DNA of 24,677 nucleotides from DATLZM01 sp035559315 (lineage in GTDB: Bacteria; Actinomycetota; UBA4738; HRBIN12): contig DATMBJ010000104.1 in NCBI GenBank assembly GCA_035559315.1, positions 1 through 24,677 on the forward strand. The letters run 5' to 3'. The notes beneath the pieces are model-generated. The model was not told where the DNA came from. It searched no databases and saw only the letters and a list, made by a program, of their open reading frames with translations. This document shows positions 14,800 through 22,264 of the stretch, one piece after another. Position numbers and translations under genes: made by a program. Position 1 is the first letter of the stretch. The number at the start of each line of letters is the position of its first letter.

Positions 14800-15219
14800 G
14801 TGCGGCGCAGGTGGCTGCTCCCGCTGGCGGACGCCCTCGCGCTCACGGCGTTCGTCCTGGCCGGCCTGGCCCGGCACGTGGAGGGCTTCGCCCTCCACCT
14901 GGTCGCCCGCAACCTGGTCCCCCTGCTCGCGGCGTGGTTCCTCGTGGGGGCGCTCCTCGGTATCTACCGACGCCCCGAGCCCGTCACCTTCGCCCTCACC
15001 TGGCTGGCGTCGGTCACGGCGGCGGTGGCCGCGCGGAGCCTGTGGCTCGGCCACCCCCGCGGGCGGGCCCTGCTCACGTTCCTCGTGGTCTCGCTCTCGT
15101 TCACGCTCCTCGCGCTCCTCTCGGGGCGCGGGGCGGCCTGGCTCGTGGACCGGGCCCTGGACGGCGGCGAGCAGCGGGAGCGGCGCTCGAGCCCGCGCCG
15201 GAGCCGGCACGCGCGGTAG
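14800..15219 (+). CDS. DUF3054 family membrane protein
   Basis: This 139-residue integral membrane protein has about four hydrophobic helices: LPLADALALTAFVLAG, LVPLLAAWFLVGALLG, TWLASVTAAVAARSLWLG and LLTFLVVSLSFTLLALLS. The N-terminal D-x-L-AFVLAG-ARHVEG block is the conserved opening of DUF3054, a small actinobacterial membrane family of unknown role. A charged arginine-rich tail ends the protein. GTG 14800 is preferred since it begins directly at the family sequence; ATG 14737, in frame, would add 21 polar residues. Its last 119 bp overlap the convergent alpha/beta hydrolase gene. Function is unknown. Confidence 0.78.
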   Translation: MRRRWLLPLADALALTAFVLAGLARHVEGFALHLVARNLVPLLAAWFLVGALLGIYRRPEPVTFALTWLASVTAAVAARSLWLGHPRGRALLTFLVVSLSFTLLALLSGRGAAWLVDRALDGGEQRERRSSPRRSRHAR

Positions 15220-16114
15220 CGGAAGCCGTACCTGGTCCGGGACCCAGTTCGGCCGCGAACCGGACCAGGCGCCGGGCGAGCAGCGCCGGCCGCTGGAGCG
15301 GAAGGTCGTGGATCCCCCGGGCCCACTCCAGCCGGACGCCGGGCAGGTCGCGCAGCGCGGCGGCCGCCCGGCGCTTGGCCGCCACGAAGTCGCGGTCCTC
15401 GGGCCGGTCGCTCGCGACCGCGAGGACGAGGACCGGGACCCTGGCCCGCCGGAGGACCGCCGGGGGGTCGGACTCCCACATCGCCCGGAGGATCCGGAGG
15501 TGGTTGCGGAGGGCGAGCCGGGGGTGGATCCTCCCCTCCCCGTCCACCCGGACCAGCGAGCGGAGCACGGCCTCGACCTCAGGGGTGACCTCGAGGTGGG
15601 GGGAGAGCATCCGCCGTCCCCGGGCGAGGAACTCCCCCAGGGGCATCCCGGCGAGCGGAGGAGGGCGCAGCCGTTCGCGGGCCGTCTCCCAGTCCATCCG
15701 TTCCCGCATCGGGACGAACCCACCGTCGATCAGCATGGCGCCCGCCACGGGCGTCCGGGGCAGGGAGGCCAGGTGGGCGGCGACCGAGGCCCCCCACGAG
15801 TGCCCGACCACGAGGGGCCGGCCCAGCCGGAGCCGCCGGATCACCTCGAGCGCGTCGGCCGTGACCCGGTCGAACCCGTAGCCCGAGGCCGGCTTCCCGC
15901 TCTCGCCGTGCCCGCGCTGGTCGTAGGCGACGACGCGGAAGCGGCCGGCGAGCCGGGGCGCCACCAGGTCCCAGATCCGCGCCGTCGAGGCCAGGCCGTG
16001 GAGGAGGAGGACCGCCGGCGCCCCCGGCGGACCCGGCCACTCGCGGACGGCCAGGCGGAGCCCCTCCGCGCGCACCTCCCGCAGGACCGGGACGGTCTCC
16101 CTCGGCCGCGTCAT
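15101..16114 (-). CDS. Alpha/beta hydrolase
   Basis: This 337-residue soluble hydrolase shows the oxyanion loop LLLHGLAST, the YDQRGHGES strand-turn, the nucleophile elbow VGHSWGAS and a late His in GIHDLPLQRP, which together define the fold and the Ser-His pair. The acid is probably an Asp in VASDRPEDRD. A helical cap lies between about 130 and 215. ATG 16114 is taken as the start: a longer frame exists but has no family sequence, and TACCAT lies 11 nt upstream. The core ends near residue 285. The remaining 50 or so residues are a Pro/Arg/Ala/Gly tail read antisense to the DUF3054 gene, probably an unselected extension. The substrate is unknown; esterase, lipase-like and haloalkane-type activities share this plan. 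Confidence 0.88.
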   Translation of the reverse strand: MTRPRETVPVLREVRAEGLRLAVREWPGPPGAPAVLLLHGLASTARIWDLVAPRLAGRFRVVAYDQRGHGESGKPASGYGFDRVTADALEVIRRLRLGRPLVVGHSWGASVAAHLASLPRTPVAGAMLIDGGFVPMRERMDWETARERLRPPPLAGMPLGEFLARGRRMLSPHLEVTPEVEAVLRSLVRVDGEGRIHPRLALRNHLRILRAMWESDPPAVLRRARVPVLVLAVASDRPEDRDFVAAKRRAAAALRDLPGVRLEWARGIHDLPLQRPALLARRLVRFAAELGPGPGTASATARAGSGAGSSAAPAARRRPGPGPRARPPRAPRGARGA

Positions 16115-16125
16115 CGCGAACGCCC

Positions 16126-16131
16126 ATGGTA
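16126..16131 (-). promoter_or_regulatory. Candidate -10 for the alpha/beta hydrolase gene
   Basis: TACCAT on the minus strand fits TANNNT and ends 11 nt before ATG 16114. No ribosome site is seen, so any leader would be very short. Confidence 0.33.
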
Positions 16132-16167
16132 GAGGCGGGGGCCTTCCGCGGGGGCGGGCGCCCGCGG

Positions 16168-16173
16168 TACCCT
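16168..16173 (+). promoter_or_regulatory. Candidate -10 of the aldehyde dehydrogenase gene
   Basis: GGTACCCT contains TANNNT. Its last two bases are the first two of the palindrome at 16172-16187, so an occupied operator would block the start region. The start codon is 41 nt further on, with a good ribosome site, so this gene has a normal leader. Confidence 0.45.
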
Positions 16174-16187
16174 GAACCACGGTTCAG
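16172..16187. promoter_or_regulatory. Perfect palindrome CTGAACC-AC-GGTTCAG, operator-like
   Basis: CTGAACC and GGTTCAG are exact reverse complements separated by 2 nt. The site overlaps the -10 and probable start point of the aldehyde dehydrogenase gene. The size and symmetry suit a TetR-family dimer. Related sequences lie at the potD and crotonase promoters. Confidence 0.6.
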
Positions 16188-16214
16188 CTCACGAGCGGAG
16201 GGGAGGTCCCTGCG

Positions 16215-17666
16215 ATGGCGGACGCGCTCCAGATGTACATCGACGGGAAGTGGGTGGACGCGCTCGACGGGGCCCGGTTCGACGTCGTGGACCCCTCGAC
16301 CGGCGGCGTGATCGCCACCGTCCCCGACGCCAAGGCCGAGGACGTGGACGCGGCGGTCCGGGCCGCCCGCCGGGCCTTCGACGCCGGGACCTGGTGGCCG
16401 GGGACCTCGGAGCGCGAGCGGGGGCGGATCCTCCTCCGCGCGGCGGAGATCGTCCGCCGGGAGCACGAACGGCTCGCGCGCCTGGAGGCCACGGACTGCG
16501 GCAAGCCGATCGGCGAGGCGATGGAGGACATCGCCGAGGTCGCGTTCATGTTCGAGTACTACGGCGGCTGGGCCACGAAGATGGAGGGCGACGTGATCCC
16601 CCTCGGGGCGGATGCGATCAGCTTCGTGGTGAAGGAGCCGGTCGGCGTGGCCGCCGCGATCACGCCCTGGAACTACCCGATGATGATGGCGGTGCAGAAG
16701 GTGGCCCCGGCCCTCGCCGCCGGCTGCACGGTGGTCCTGAAGCCCGCCGAGCAGACCCCCCTCACCGCGCTCGAGCTCCCCAAGATCCTGGAGGAGGCCG
16801 GGCTCCCGGCCGGCGTCTTCCACGTGGTCACCGGCTTCGGGGAGACCGCCGGCGCGCCCCTGGTGGAGCACCCGATGGTCGACAAGGTCGGCTTCACCGG
16901 CTCCCGCGAGGTGGGGAAGCTCGTGATGCGGACGGCCTCGGACACGCTCAAGCGGGTCACCCTCGAGCTCGGGGGGAAGTCGCCGAACATCGTGTTCGCC
17001 GACGCCGACTTCGAGCAGGCGGTGCAGGGATCCTGCAACGGGATCTTCTGGAACCAGGGCGAGATCTGCTCGGCGGGGTCCCGGGTGTTCGTGGAGCGGT
17101 CGATCTACGACGACGCGCTCCAGGCGATGACCGAGCGGGCGAGGCGGGTGCGGCTGGGCCGCCCCCTGGACCCCGCCACCACGATGGGGCCGCTGGTCTC
17201 CAGGGAGCAGCAGGAGCGGGTCCAGCGCTACATCGAGATCGGGATGCGGGAGGCGAAGCTCGCGGTCCAGGGGGAGCGGCCGGCCGACCCCGAGCTCGCC
17301 GGCGGGTACTTCGTCCCGCCCACGATCTTCTACGACGTCGACAACCGGGCCACGATCGCGCGGGAGGAGATCTTCGGACCGGTGATGGCGGTCCTCCCGT
17401 TCTCCTCGGTCGAGGAGGTCGTGGAGCTCGCCAACGACAACGACTACGGGCTGGCCGCCGCGATCTGGACGCGAGACATCACGAAAGCCCTCCGGACCGC
17501 CCGCGCCCTCCGGGCCGGGATCGTGTGGATCAACGACACCCAGCCGGCGCCCACCGAGATGCCCTGGGGCGGCTACAAGCAGTCCGGGATCGGCCGGGAG
17601 CTGGGCCGCGAGGGGATCGAGGACTACCTCGAGAAGAAGTCGATCTACGTGAACCTGGGCGGCTGA
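16215..17666 (+). CDS. NAD(P)+-dependent aldehyde dehydrogenase
   Basis: This 483-residue cytoplasmic enzyme oxidises an aldehyde to its acid. All key residues are visible: Asn153 in ITPWNYP, Glu251 in LELGGKSPN and catalytic Cys285 in GEICSAGSR; the FTGSREVG nucleotide loop and EEIFGPV motif are also present. The overall sequence and the PTEMPWGGYKQSGIGRE ending are of the betaine aldehyde / aminoaldehyde / gamma-glutamyl-aminobutyraldehyde group. ATG 16215 has GGAGG 8 nt upstream. potA follows 31 bp later on the same strand, and the rest of a polyamine-type importer is beyond it, so an aminoaldehyde from putrescine or spermidine breakdown is a plausible substrate. Betaine aldehyde is the main alternative. 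Confidence 0.9.
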   Translation: MADALQMYIDGKWVDALDGARFDVVDPSTGGVIATVPDAKAEDVDAAVRAARRAFDAGTWWPGTSERERGRILLRAAEIVRREHERLARLEATDCGKPIGEAMEDIAEVAFMFEYYGGWATKMEGDVIPLGADAISFVVKEPVGVAAAITPWNYPMMMAVQKVAPALAAGCTVVLKPAEQTPLTALELPKILEEAGLPAGVFHVVTGFGETAGAPLVEHPMVDKVGFTGSREVGKLVMRTASDTLKRVTLELGGKSPNIVFADADFEQAVQGSCNGIFWNQGEICSAGSRVFVERSIYDDALQAMTERARRVRLGRPLDPATTMGPLVSREQQERVQRYIEIGMREAKLAVQGERPADPELAGGYFVPPTIFYDVDNRATIAREEIFGPVMAVLPFSSVEEVVELANDNDYGLAAAIWTRDITKALRTARALRAGIVWINDTQPAPTEMPWGGYKQSGIGRELGREGIEDYLEKKSIYVNLGG

Positions 17667-17683
17667 GGGGCGGCGGGTTCGGG

Positions 17684-17689
17684 TATCCT
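17684..17689 (+). promoter_or_regulatory. Candidate -10 for leaderless potA
   Basis: GGGTATCCT contains TANNNT ending 8 nt before ATG 17698. There is no Shine-Dalgarno sequence in the 31-bp gap after the aldehyde dehydrogenase, so potA may have its own start point even though it could also be read through. Confidence 0.45.
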
Positions 17690-17697
17690 GCGGCGCG

Positions 17698-18825
17698 ATG
17701 GCGGGCGGGCAGGTCCAGCTCGAGGGGCTCGTCAAGCGGTTCGGGGACGTCGTCGCGGTCGACGGGATCGACCTCGACATCCCGGCCGGGGAGTTCTTCT
17801 CGCTCCTCGGGCCCTCGGGCTGCGGCAAGACCACCACGCTCCGGCTGATCGCGGGCTTCGAGCGCCCCAACGCCGGGCGGATCCTCCTGGACGGCGTGGA
17901 CATGGCGAACACGCCGCCCCACAAGCGGAACGTGAACACGGTGTTCCAGAACTACGCGCTGTTCCCGCACCTGTCGGTCGAGGAGAACGTGGCGTTCGGG
18001 CTCCGCTACAAGGGCGTCACGAAGCAGGAGGCCCGCCGGAAGGTGGCGGAGGCGCTCGAGCTGGTCCGGCTCTCGGGGTTCGAGAAGCGCCGGCCGTCCC
18101 AGCTCTCCGGCGGCCAGCAGCAGCGGGTGGCGCTGGCCCGGGCCCTGGTCCTGAACCCCGCGGTGCTCCTCCTCGACGAGCCCCTCGGCGCGCTCGACGC
18201 CAAGCTCCGCAAGGCCCTCCAGATCGAGCTCAAGGCCCTCCAGGAGGAGGTGGGGATCACGTTCGTCTACGTGACCCACGACCAGGAGGAGGCCCTCACG
18301 ATGTCCGACCGGATCGCGGTGATGAGCAACGGGCGGGTGGAGCAGGTCGGGGCGCCCCACGAGGTCTACGAGGAGCCGGCCAGCGCCTACGTCGCGGACT
18401 TCCTCGGGGTCTCGAACCTCATGTCGGCGACCGGGCAGGGCCCCGATCCCTCGGGGCGGTGCCGAGTGCGCCTCGGGGAGTTCGAGCTCCTGGGCGGCCA
18501 GGGCGACACCGACGCCCGCGGGCCGGTCCGGCTCTGCATCCGCCCCGAGCGGGTCCGCCTCGAGCCCGCGGGGACGACGGGGGAGAACCGGGTCCCCGGG
18601 ATGGTCGAGCGCCTCGTGTACGTGGGCTCCACGATCCAGGTGATCGTCCACCTCGCCCCGGGCCAGACCCTCCAGGCCTGGGTTCAGAACCAGGGGCAGG
18701 AGCTGCCCTGGCGCCAGGGCACGCCGGTCGCGGTGCACCTGCCGGCCGAGGCGCTGCGGGTGCTCGTCGACACCTCGGCGGAGGGCCTCGGCGCCGAGGC
18801 TCAGGAGGCGGCCCTCGCCGGCTGA
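17698..18825 (+). CDS. potA: Polyamine-type ABC importer ATPase
   Basis: This 375-residue ATPase energises uptake by the PotB and PotC permeases. It has Walker A GPSGCGKTTT, Q-loop FQNYALFPHLSV, the signature LSGGQQQRVALARAL, Walker B VLLLDEPLGALD and H-loop VTHDQEEAL. The C-terminal third is the TOBE regulatory domain typical of PotA/FbpC/MalK-type importers. The DxxxTPPHKRNVNTVFQNYALFPH stretch, given here in outline, is characteristic of PotA. The gene lies on the strand opposite its permeases and meets potC tail to tail at a hairpin, which is unusual, because potABCD genes are normally co-directional. Substrate specificity (putrescine, spermidine or a related cation) is inferred from the family. 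Confidence 0.92.
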   Translation: MAGGQVQLEGLVKRFGDVVAVDGIDLDIPAGEFFSLLGPSGCGKTTTLRLIAGFERPNAGRILLDGVDMANTPPHKRNVNTVFQNYALFPHLSVEENVAFGLRYKGVTKQEARRKVAEALELVRLSGFEKRRPSQLSGGQQQRVALARALVLNPAVLLLDEPLGALDAKLRKALQIELKALQEEVGITFVYVTHDQEEALTMSDRIAVMSNGRVEQVGAPHEVYEEPASAYVADFLGVSNLMSATGQGPDPSGRCRVRLGEFELLGGQGDTDARGPVRLCIRPERVRLEPAGTTGENRVPGMVERLVYVGSTIQVIVHLAPGQTLQAWVQNQGQELPWRQGTPVAVHLPAEALRVLVDTSAEGLGAEAQEAALAG

Positions 18826-18827
18826 TC

Positions 18828-18847
18828 CGCGCCGGACCCCCGGCGCG
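18828..18847. terminator. Bidirectional hairpin between potA and potC
   Basis: CGCGCCGG and CCGGCGCG form a perfect 8-bp stem with loop ACCC. It fills most of the 27 bp between the two convergent stop codons, so it can end transcription from both sides. There is no T-tract. Confidence 0.6.
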
Positions 18848-18852
18848 AGGCG

Positions 18853-19797
18853 TCAGATCTCCAGGCGGGCGAAGTCCTCGACCGCCGAGCGCGCCCCGGC
18901 CTCGCGTCTCGCGATGAACCGCCGCTGGACCGCCACGGCGAGGCCGATCGCCGCGAGGGACGTCACGAGCATCAGGGTGGCGAGGGCGTTCAGCGAGGGG
19001 GTCGGGGCCAGGCGGGCGGTGCTGTAGATCTTGATCGGGACGGTCTCGCACCCCTGCACGCAGAGGAACGCGCTGATCACGAAGTCGTCGATGGCGATCG
19101 CGAACACGATCATGAACGCGGCGAAGATCGCGGGCGCGAGGAGCGGGAGGAGCACCCGCCGGAGGGCCTCGGCCGGCGAGGCGCCCAGGTCCATCGCCGC
19201 CTCCTCGTAGTCCTTGCCGATCGCGAAGAGCCGGCCCCGGACCACGATCACGACGTAGCTGATGGAGAACGTGACCAGGCCCAGGACCTGGGTCATGGTC
19301 CCGAACGTGATCGGCACGAACCGGCCGAACAGCTGGTCGAACACGAGGAAGAGGGAGACCCCCATCACAATCTCCGGCGTCACCAGGGGGAAGAGCATCA
19401 GCAGGTTGGCCGCGCCCGAGCCCCGGCCGCGCCACCGGGCGAGCCCGAGGGCGAGGGCCACGCCGATCGGCGTGGCGATGAGCATCGTGAGGGTCGAGAC
19501 CTCCAGGCTGTGGAGCAGGGCCTGGCGGAGGGACTCGTCGTGGAGCACCGAGAGCTCGGGGTCGTGGAGGTACCACCGGAGCGACCACCCCTGGAACGTG
19601 CTCCGCGAGCGCCCCTGGTTGAACCCGATCCGGATCGCCACGAGGACCGGCACCGTGGACCACGCGAGGTACAGCCAGGTCCACAGGGCGAGGAACCGGG
19701 GCCGGCCCCAGGGGTTCGCGAGCCAGGAACGGAGGCGCGCGACCGCGGAGGGGACGTGGGCCGGGGCCGGGGGCGCGAGGGTGGTCCCGGCGCTCAC
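18853..19797 (-). CDS. potC: Polyamine-type ABC importer permease (PotC-like)
   Basis: This 314-residue inner-membrane permease has about six transmembrane segments. The first is WTWLYLAWSTVPVLVAI. The EAA loop reads YEEAAMDLGASPAEALRRV and docks on the ATPase. The stretch FAIAIDDFVISAFL is typical of PotC. The start is GTG 19797, whose GTGA overlaps the stop of the preceding permease; GGGAGG lies 7 nt before it, so the two subunits are translationally coupled in equal amounts. Compared with PotC of E. coli it has a longer N-terminus of about 35 residues, Ala/Pro-rich at first, ahead of TM1. A Cys pair in LCVQGCE in a periplasmic loop could form a disulfide. It is the last gene of the potD-potB-potC unit. 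Confidence 0.9.
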   Translation of the reverse strand: MSAGTTLAPPAPAHVPSAVARLRSWLANPWGRPRFLALWTWLYLAWSTVPVLVAIRIGFNQGRSRSTFQGWSLRWYLHDPELSVLHDESLRQALLHSLEVSTLTMLIATPIGVALALGLARWRGRGSGAANLLMLFPLVTPEIVMGVSLFLVFDQLFGRFVPITFGTMTQVLGLVTFSISYVVIVVRGRLFAIGKDYEEAAMDLGASPAEALRRVLLPLLAPAIFAAFMIVFAIAIDDFVISAFLCVQGCETVPIKIYSTARLAPTPSLNALATLMLVTSLAAIGLAVAVQRRFIARREAGARSAVEDFARLEI

Positions 19798-20735
19798 CGC
19801 CGCGCCTCCCGCGCCGCCCTCGCCACGGAGAGCACGTAGTAGAGCATCAGGACGGCCACGAACGCGGAGAGCAGGAGCGTGAGGGAGGCGCCCTGGGGCT
19901 GCCCGAACCGGGTGTGGAGGAACTGGTTGATGAAGTTGCCGAACATCGAGGTGTTCGGGTTCCCCGACAGCAGGTCGGGGGTGTAGTAGTCCCCGAACAT
20001 CGGGAGCATGATGATCACGGTCGCCGCGAGGAGCCCCTGGCGGGAGAGCGGGAGCGTCACGCGGAGGAAGGTCCGGGCCGGGCTCGCCCCGAGGTCCCGG
20101 GCGGCCTCGATGTGGCTCCGGTCGATCCGGTCGAGCGCCGCGTACAGCGGCAGGATGAAGTAGGGGATGTACCCATAGACCAGGCCCAGCACCACGGCGA
20201 CCGGATCGCCCGCCAGCCAGTTCCTGGGCTCCGGCAGCACGTGGAGGAACGTGAGCACGCGGTTCACGTACCCCTCGGTCTGGAGGAGGTTGACCCACGC
20301 GAGCATCCGCATGAGGTAGCTCATCCAGAACGGCGCGATCAGGAGCACGAGCAGCAGGACCTTCCGCCGCCCGGCGTGGCGGGCGATGTAGTAGGCGACC
20401 GGGTACCCGATCAGGATGCAGAGGGCGGTGGCCACGAAGACGTAGGCCACGGTGCGGACGAACACCGGCTGGAGGTTGGGGAACAGGGGCGGGGGGTGCC
20501 CGAGCAGGCTGTCGGTGACCTGCCGGAGCGTGGAGACGTCCCAGCTGCCGGGCCACCAGGCAGGGACCGGCTGGCCGAGGATCGGGTCCAGGCCCCCCAT
20601 CGCGACCGCCATGACCGCGTAGAAGGGCGTGACGAAGAGGACCAGGAGCCAGGCGATCCCGGGGGCGGCGAACGCGGGCCAGTACCAGCGGCGTTCGCCG
20701 ACCACGCCGGCGTCGCGCCCGGCCACCGACCTCAC
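19794..20735 (-). CDS. potB: Polyamine-type ABC importer permease (PotB-like)
   Basis: This 313-residue inner-membrane permease partners PotC. It has six or so membrane segments beginning with IAWLLVLFVTPFYAVMAV, a long first periplasmic loop (about 45-90), and the EAA loop HIEAARDLGASPARTFLRV. The PFWMSYLMRMLAWVNLL segment is strongly characteristic of PotB/PotH. The start is GTG 20735, preceded by a G-rich stretch; a GTG three codons later is possible. The gap to potD is 57 bp and holds no gene, so the three minus-strand genes form one operon. Substrate specificity is set mainly by the binding protein. Confidence 0.91.
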   Translation of the reverse strand: MRSVAGRDAGVVGERRWYWPAFAAPGIAWLLVLFVTPFYAVMAVAMGGLDPILGQPVPAWWPGSWDVSTLRQVTDSLLGHPPPLFPNLQPVFVRTVAYVFVATALCILIGYPVAYYIARHAGRRKVLLLVLLIAPFWMSYLMRMLAWVNLLQTEGYVNRVLTFLHVLPEPRNWLAGDPVAVVLGLVYGYIPYFILPLYAALDRIDRSHIEAARDLGASPARTFLRVTLPLSRQGLLAATVIIMLPMFGDYYTPDLLSGNPNTSMFGNFINQFLHTRFGQPQGASLTLLLSAFVAVLMLYYVLSVARAAREARR

Positions 20736-20792
20736 CCCCGCCCCGACCCGCGGGGGGTGGCCGTCGCCCCCGGCCCTCCGCGGCGGTCCGCC

Positions 20793-22100
20793 TCAGCCAC
20801 CCGCCTTGACGGTCGCGAACGCGTTCTGCCAGAGCTGGTCGGCCTGGGCCGGGAGCCCGACGTGGCGGAGGCCGACCTCGAAGTCCTCCGGGTAGACGAT
20901 GGCCGTGGCCAGGGTGTCGAGGACGTAGCCGTCCACCCACCCCTTCTCGTTCCACGGGCCGAGGAGGGCCTCGGGGTCCAGGCGGTTCTGCGGGGGCTGG
21001 TACCCGACCCAGCTGAAGTTCTTCATCGCGACCTTGAAGTCGCAGTAGTAGTTCAGGAAGTGGTGGGCGAGGACGGGGTTCCGCGCGTTCCGCGGGATCG
21101 CCAGGCAGTCGTTGCCCACGGTGCCGCCCGCCGGGCCGCGCCCCGGCCAGTAGTAGCGGGCGACCCTGGGGTCGGCCCCGCTCGGGAAGTAGTAGGGGGT
21201 GGCGACCATGTCCCCCGACCAGGCCTGGTGGAGCCCGAACACCCCCTCCGGGAGCTTCGCGTAGGCCCCGTCGATCGTGAACCGGAGGTCCACCAGGTCG
21301 ACGAGCTCGAGGAGGTCGTCCTGGGCGGTCTGGATCTCCGCGGGGTCCTGCGTGTTCACGTCCTTTATCCCGTTGCGGAGCAGGCCCACGGTGAGGGCCT
21401 CCCGGTAGTCGTCGTACAGGCCCACGATCCCGCGGAGGTCCTCGTTCCAGTAGACGTCGTAGGGGTTGTCCATCGCCTCGAGGTCCGCGACCTCCATCGG
21501 GACCATGTCGGTGCGCCAGCCGATCCCGGTGTGGTAGATCGTGTAGGGCACGGTGTAGCGGGATCCCTTGTCGTAGAAGGGATCCTGGAGCGACGGCCAG
21601 ACGTTCTCCAGGTTCGGCAGGTAGGAGTGGTTCAGCGGCTGGAGGAGCTTCCGTGCCACGAGCCCGGGGAGGACGTCGATGGTGGGGAAGAAGACGTCGA
21701 AGTCGGCCTCGCCGGTCTCGATCTTCGAGATGGCCTCCTCCATGTTGTAGAAGGTGACGTACTCCCACTCGACGCCGTACCGCTCCCCGAAGTCGTTCAG
21801 GACCCGCTTCCAGAAGTAGTCCGCCCAGTTGAAGATCCGCAGGGGCCCGCCCTCGGGCTCGAGGCCGTCGGCGATCGGCGGGTTGTCGTCGAAGATCTGG
21901 AGCTCGACGGGGTTCTCGGGGGTGCCCACCCGGAGCTCGGGCGTCTCCTCGCCTCCCCCGCCGCCGGTGGTCGCCGCCCTCCCGCAGGCCGCGAGGATCG
22001 CCGCGGCCGAGGGCAGCGCCACGCCCGCGGCGGTGCGCCGGAGGAACTCCCGGCGGCTCATCCGGAGCCGGCACCAGCGTTCGGCCGGGTGTCGCAGCAT
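20793..22100 (-). CDS. potD: Polyamine-type substrate-binding lipoprotein (PotD-like)
   Basis: This 435-residue extracellular binding protein belongs to the spermidine/putrescine family. Near the N-terminus MSRREFLRR is a twin-arginine signal, and the hydrophobic run ends in LAAC, so it is probably exported folded by Tat and lipid-anchored. The mature part shows LRIFNWADYFWKRVLNDF, matching the start of PotD domain I, and ISKIETGEADFDVFFP, the usual hinge-side motif. A Gly-rich linker follows the lipobox Cys. It starts at ATG 22100 with GGGGAGGAGG upstream; an internal ATG 13 codons later would begin directly at SRREF but lacks a ribosome site. Ligand residues cannot be assigned by eye, so putrescine, spermidine or another amine is open. 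Confidence 0.9.
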   Translation of the reverse strand: MLRHPAERWCRLRMSRREFLRRTAAGVALPSAAAILAACGRAATTGGGGGEETPELRVGTPENPVELQIFDDNPPIADGLEPEGGPLRIFNWADYFWKRVLNDFGERYGVEWEYVTFYNMEEAISKIETGEADFDVFFPTIDVLPGLVARKLLQPLNHSYLPNLENVWPSLQDPFYDKGSRYTVPYTIYHTGIGWRTDMVPMEVADLEAMDNPYDVYWNEDLRGIVGLYDDYREALTVGLLRNGIKDVNTQDPAEIQTAQDDLLELVDLVDLRFTIDGAYAKLPEGVFGLHQAWSGDMVATPYYFPSGADPRVARYYWPGRGPAGGTVGNDCLAIPRNARNPVLAHHFLNYYCDFKVAMKNFSWVGYQPPQNRLDPEALLGPWNEKGWVDGYVLDTLATAIVYPEDFEVGLRHVGLPAQADQLWQNAFATVKAGG

Positions 22101-22119
22101 GGCGTCCCCTCCTCCCCGT

Positions 22120-22135
22120 TTGACCGCCCGTTCAA
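22120..22135. promoter_or_regulatory. Imperfect palindrome at the potD promoter
   Basis: TTGACCGCCCGTTCAA has matching TTGA/TCAA ends and a GC core. It lies between the candidate potD -10 and the ribosome site, a repressor position. It resembles the sites at 16172-16187 and 22230-22246. Confidence 0.5.
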
Positions 22136-22139
22136 CCCG

Positions 22140-22145
22140 TAGCTA
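22140..22145 (-). promoter_or_regulatory. Candidate -10 of the potD operon
   Basis: GGTAGCTA on the minus strand approximates GGTANNNT, though the last base is A. It sits 4 bp upstream of the palindrome at 22120-22135. Confidence 0.3.
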
Positions 22146-22229
22146 CCACAGCCTCCCTCGAGGCGCAAGCGTGCCGCCGTCTGGGGATACGGTCGATGGG
22201 CGGTCCGGGGTTCAGGTCGTCGGCCCGGT

Positions 22230-22246
22230 TTGAACCGCCGTTCGAA
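22230..22246. promoter_or_regulatory. Operator-like inverted repeat before the crotonase gene
   Basis: GGTTTGAAC and GTTCGAACC (22228-22249 overall) form an inverted repeat with one mismatch. The core GTTCGAAC is a perfect 8-bp palindrome. It lies just upstream of the -10 at 22251, covering the -35 region. A lone half-site GGTTCA is at 22209-22214. Confidence 0.5.
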
Positions 22247-22250
22247 CCGA

Positions 22251-22256
22251 TATGCT
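22251..22256 (+). promoter_or_regulatory. Candidate -10 for leaderless crotonase gene
   Basis: TATGCT fits TANNNT and ends 8 nt before GTG 22265. TTGAAC at 22230-22235 could serve as a -35, though the 15-bp spacer is short. No ribosome site is seen. Confidence 0.45.
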
Positions 22257-22264
22257 ACGGCGCC

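Noticed and set aside
18853..22074. One minus-strand open frame spanning potC and reaching across potB and potD
   Set aside because: Only the last 314 codons encode a recognisable protein. The rest is an out-of-frame reading of potB and potD, which have their own starts and stops.
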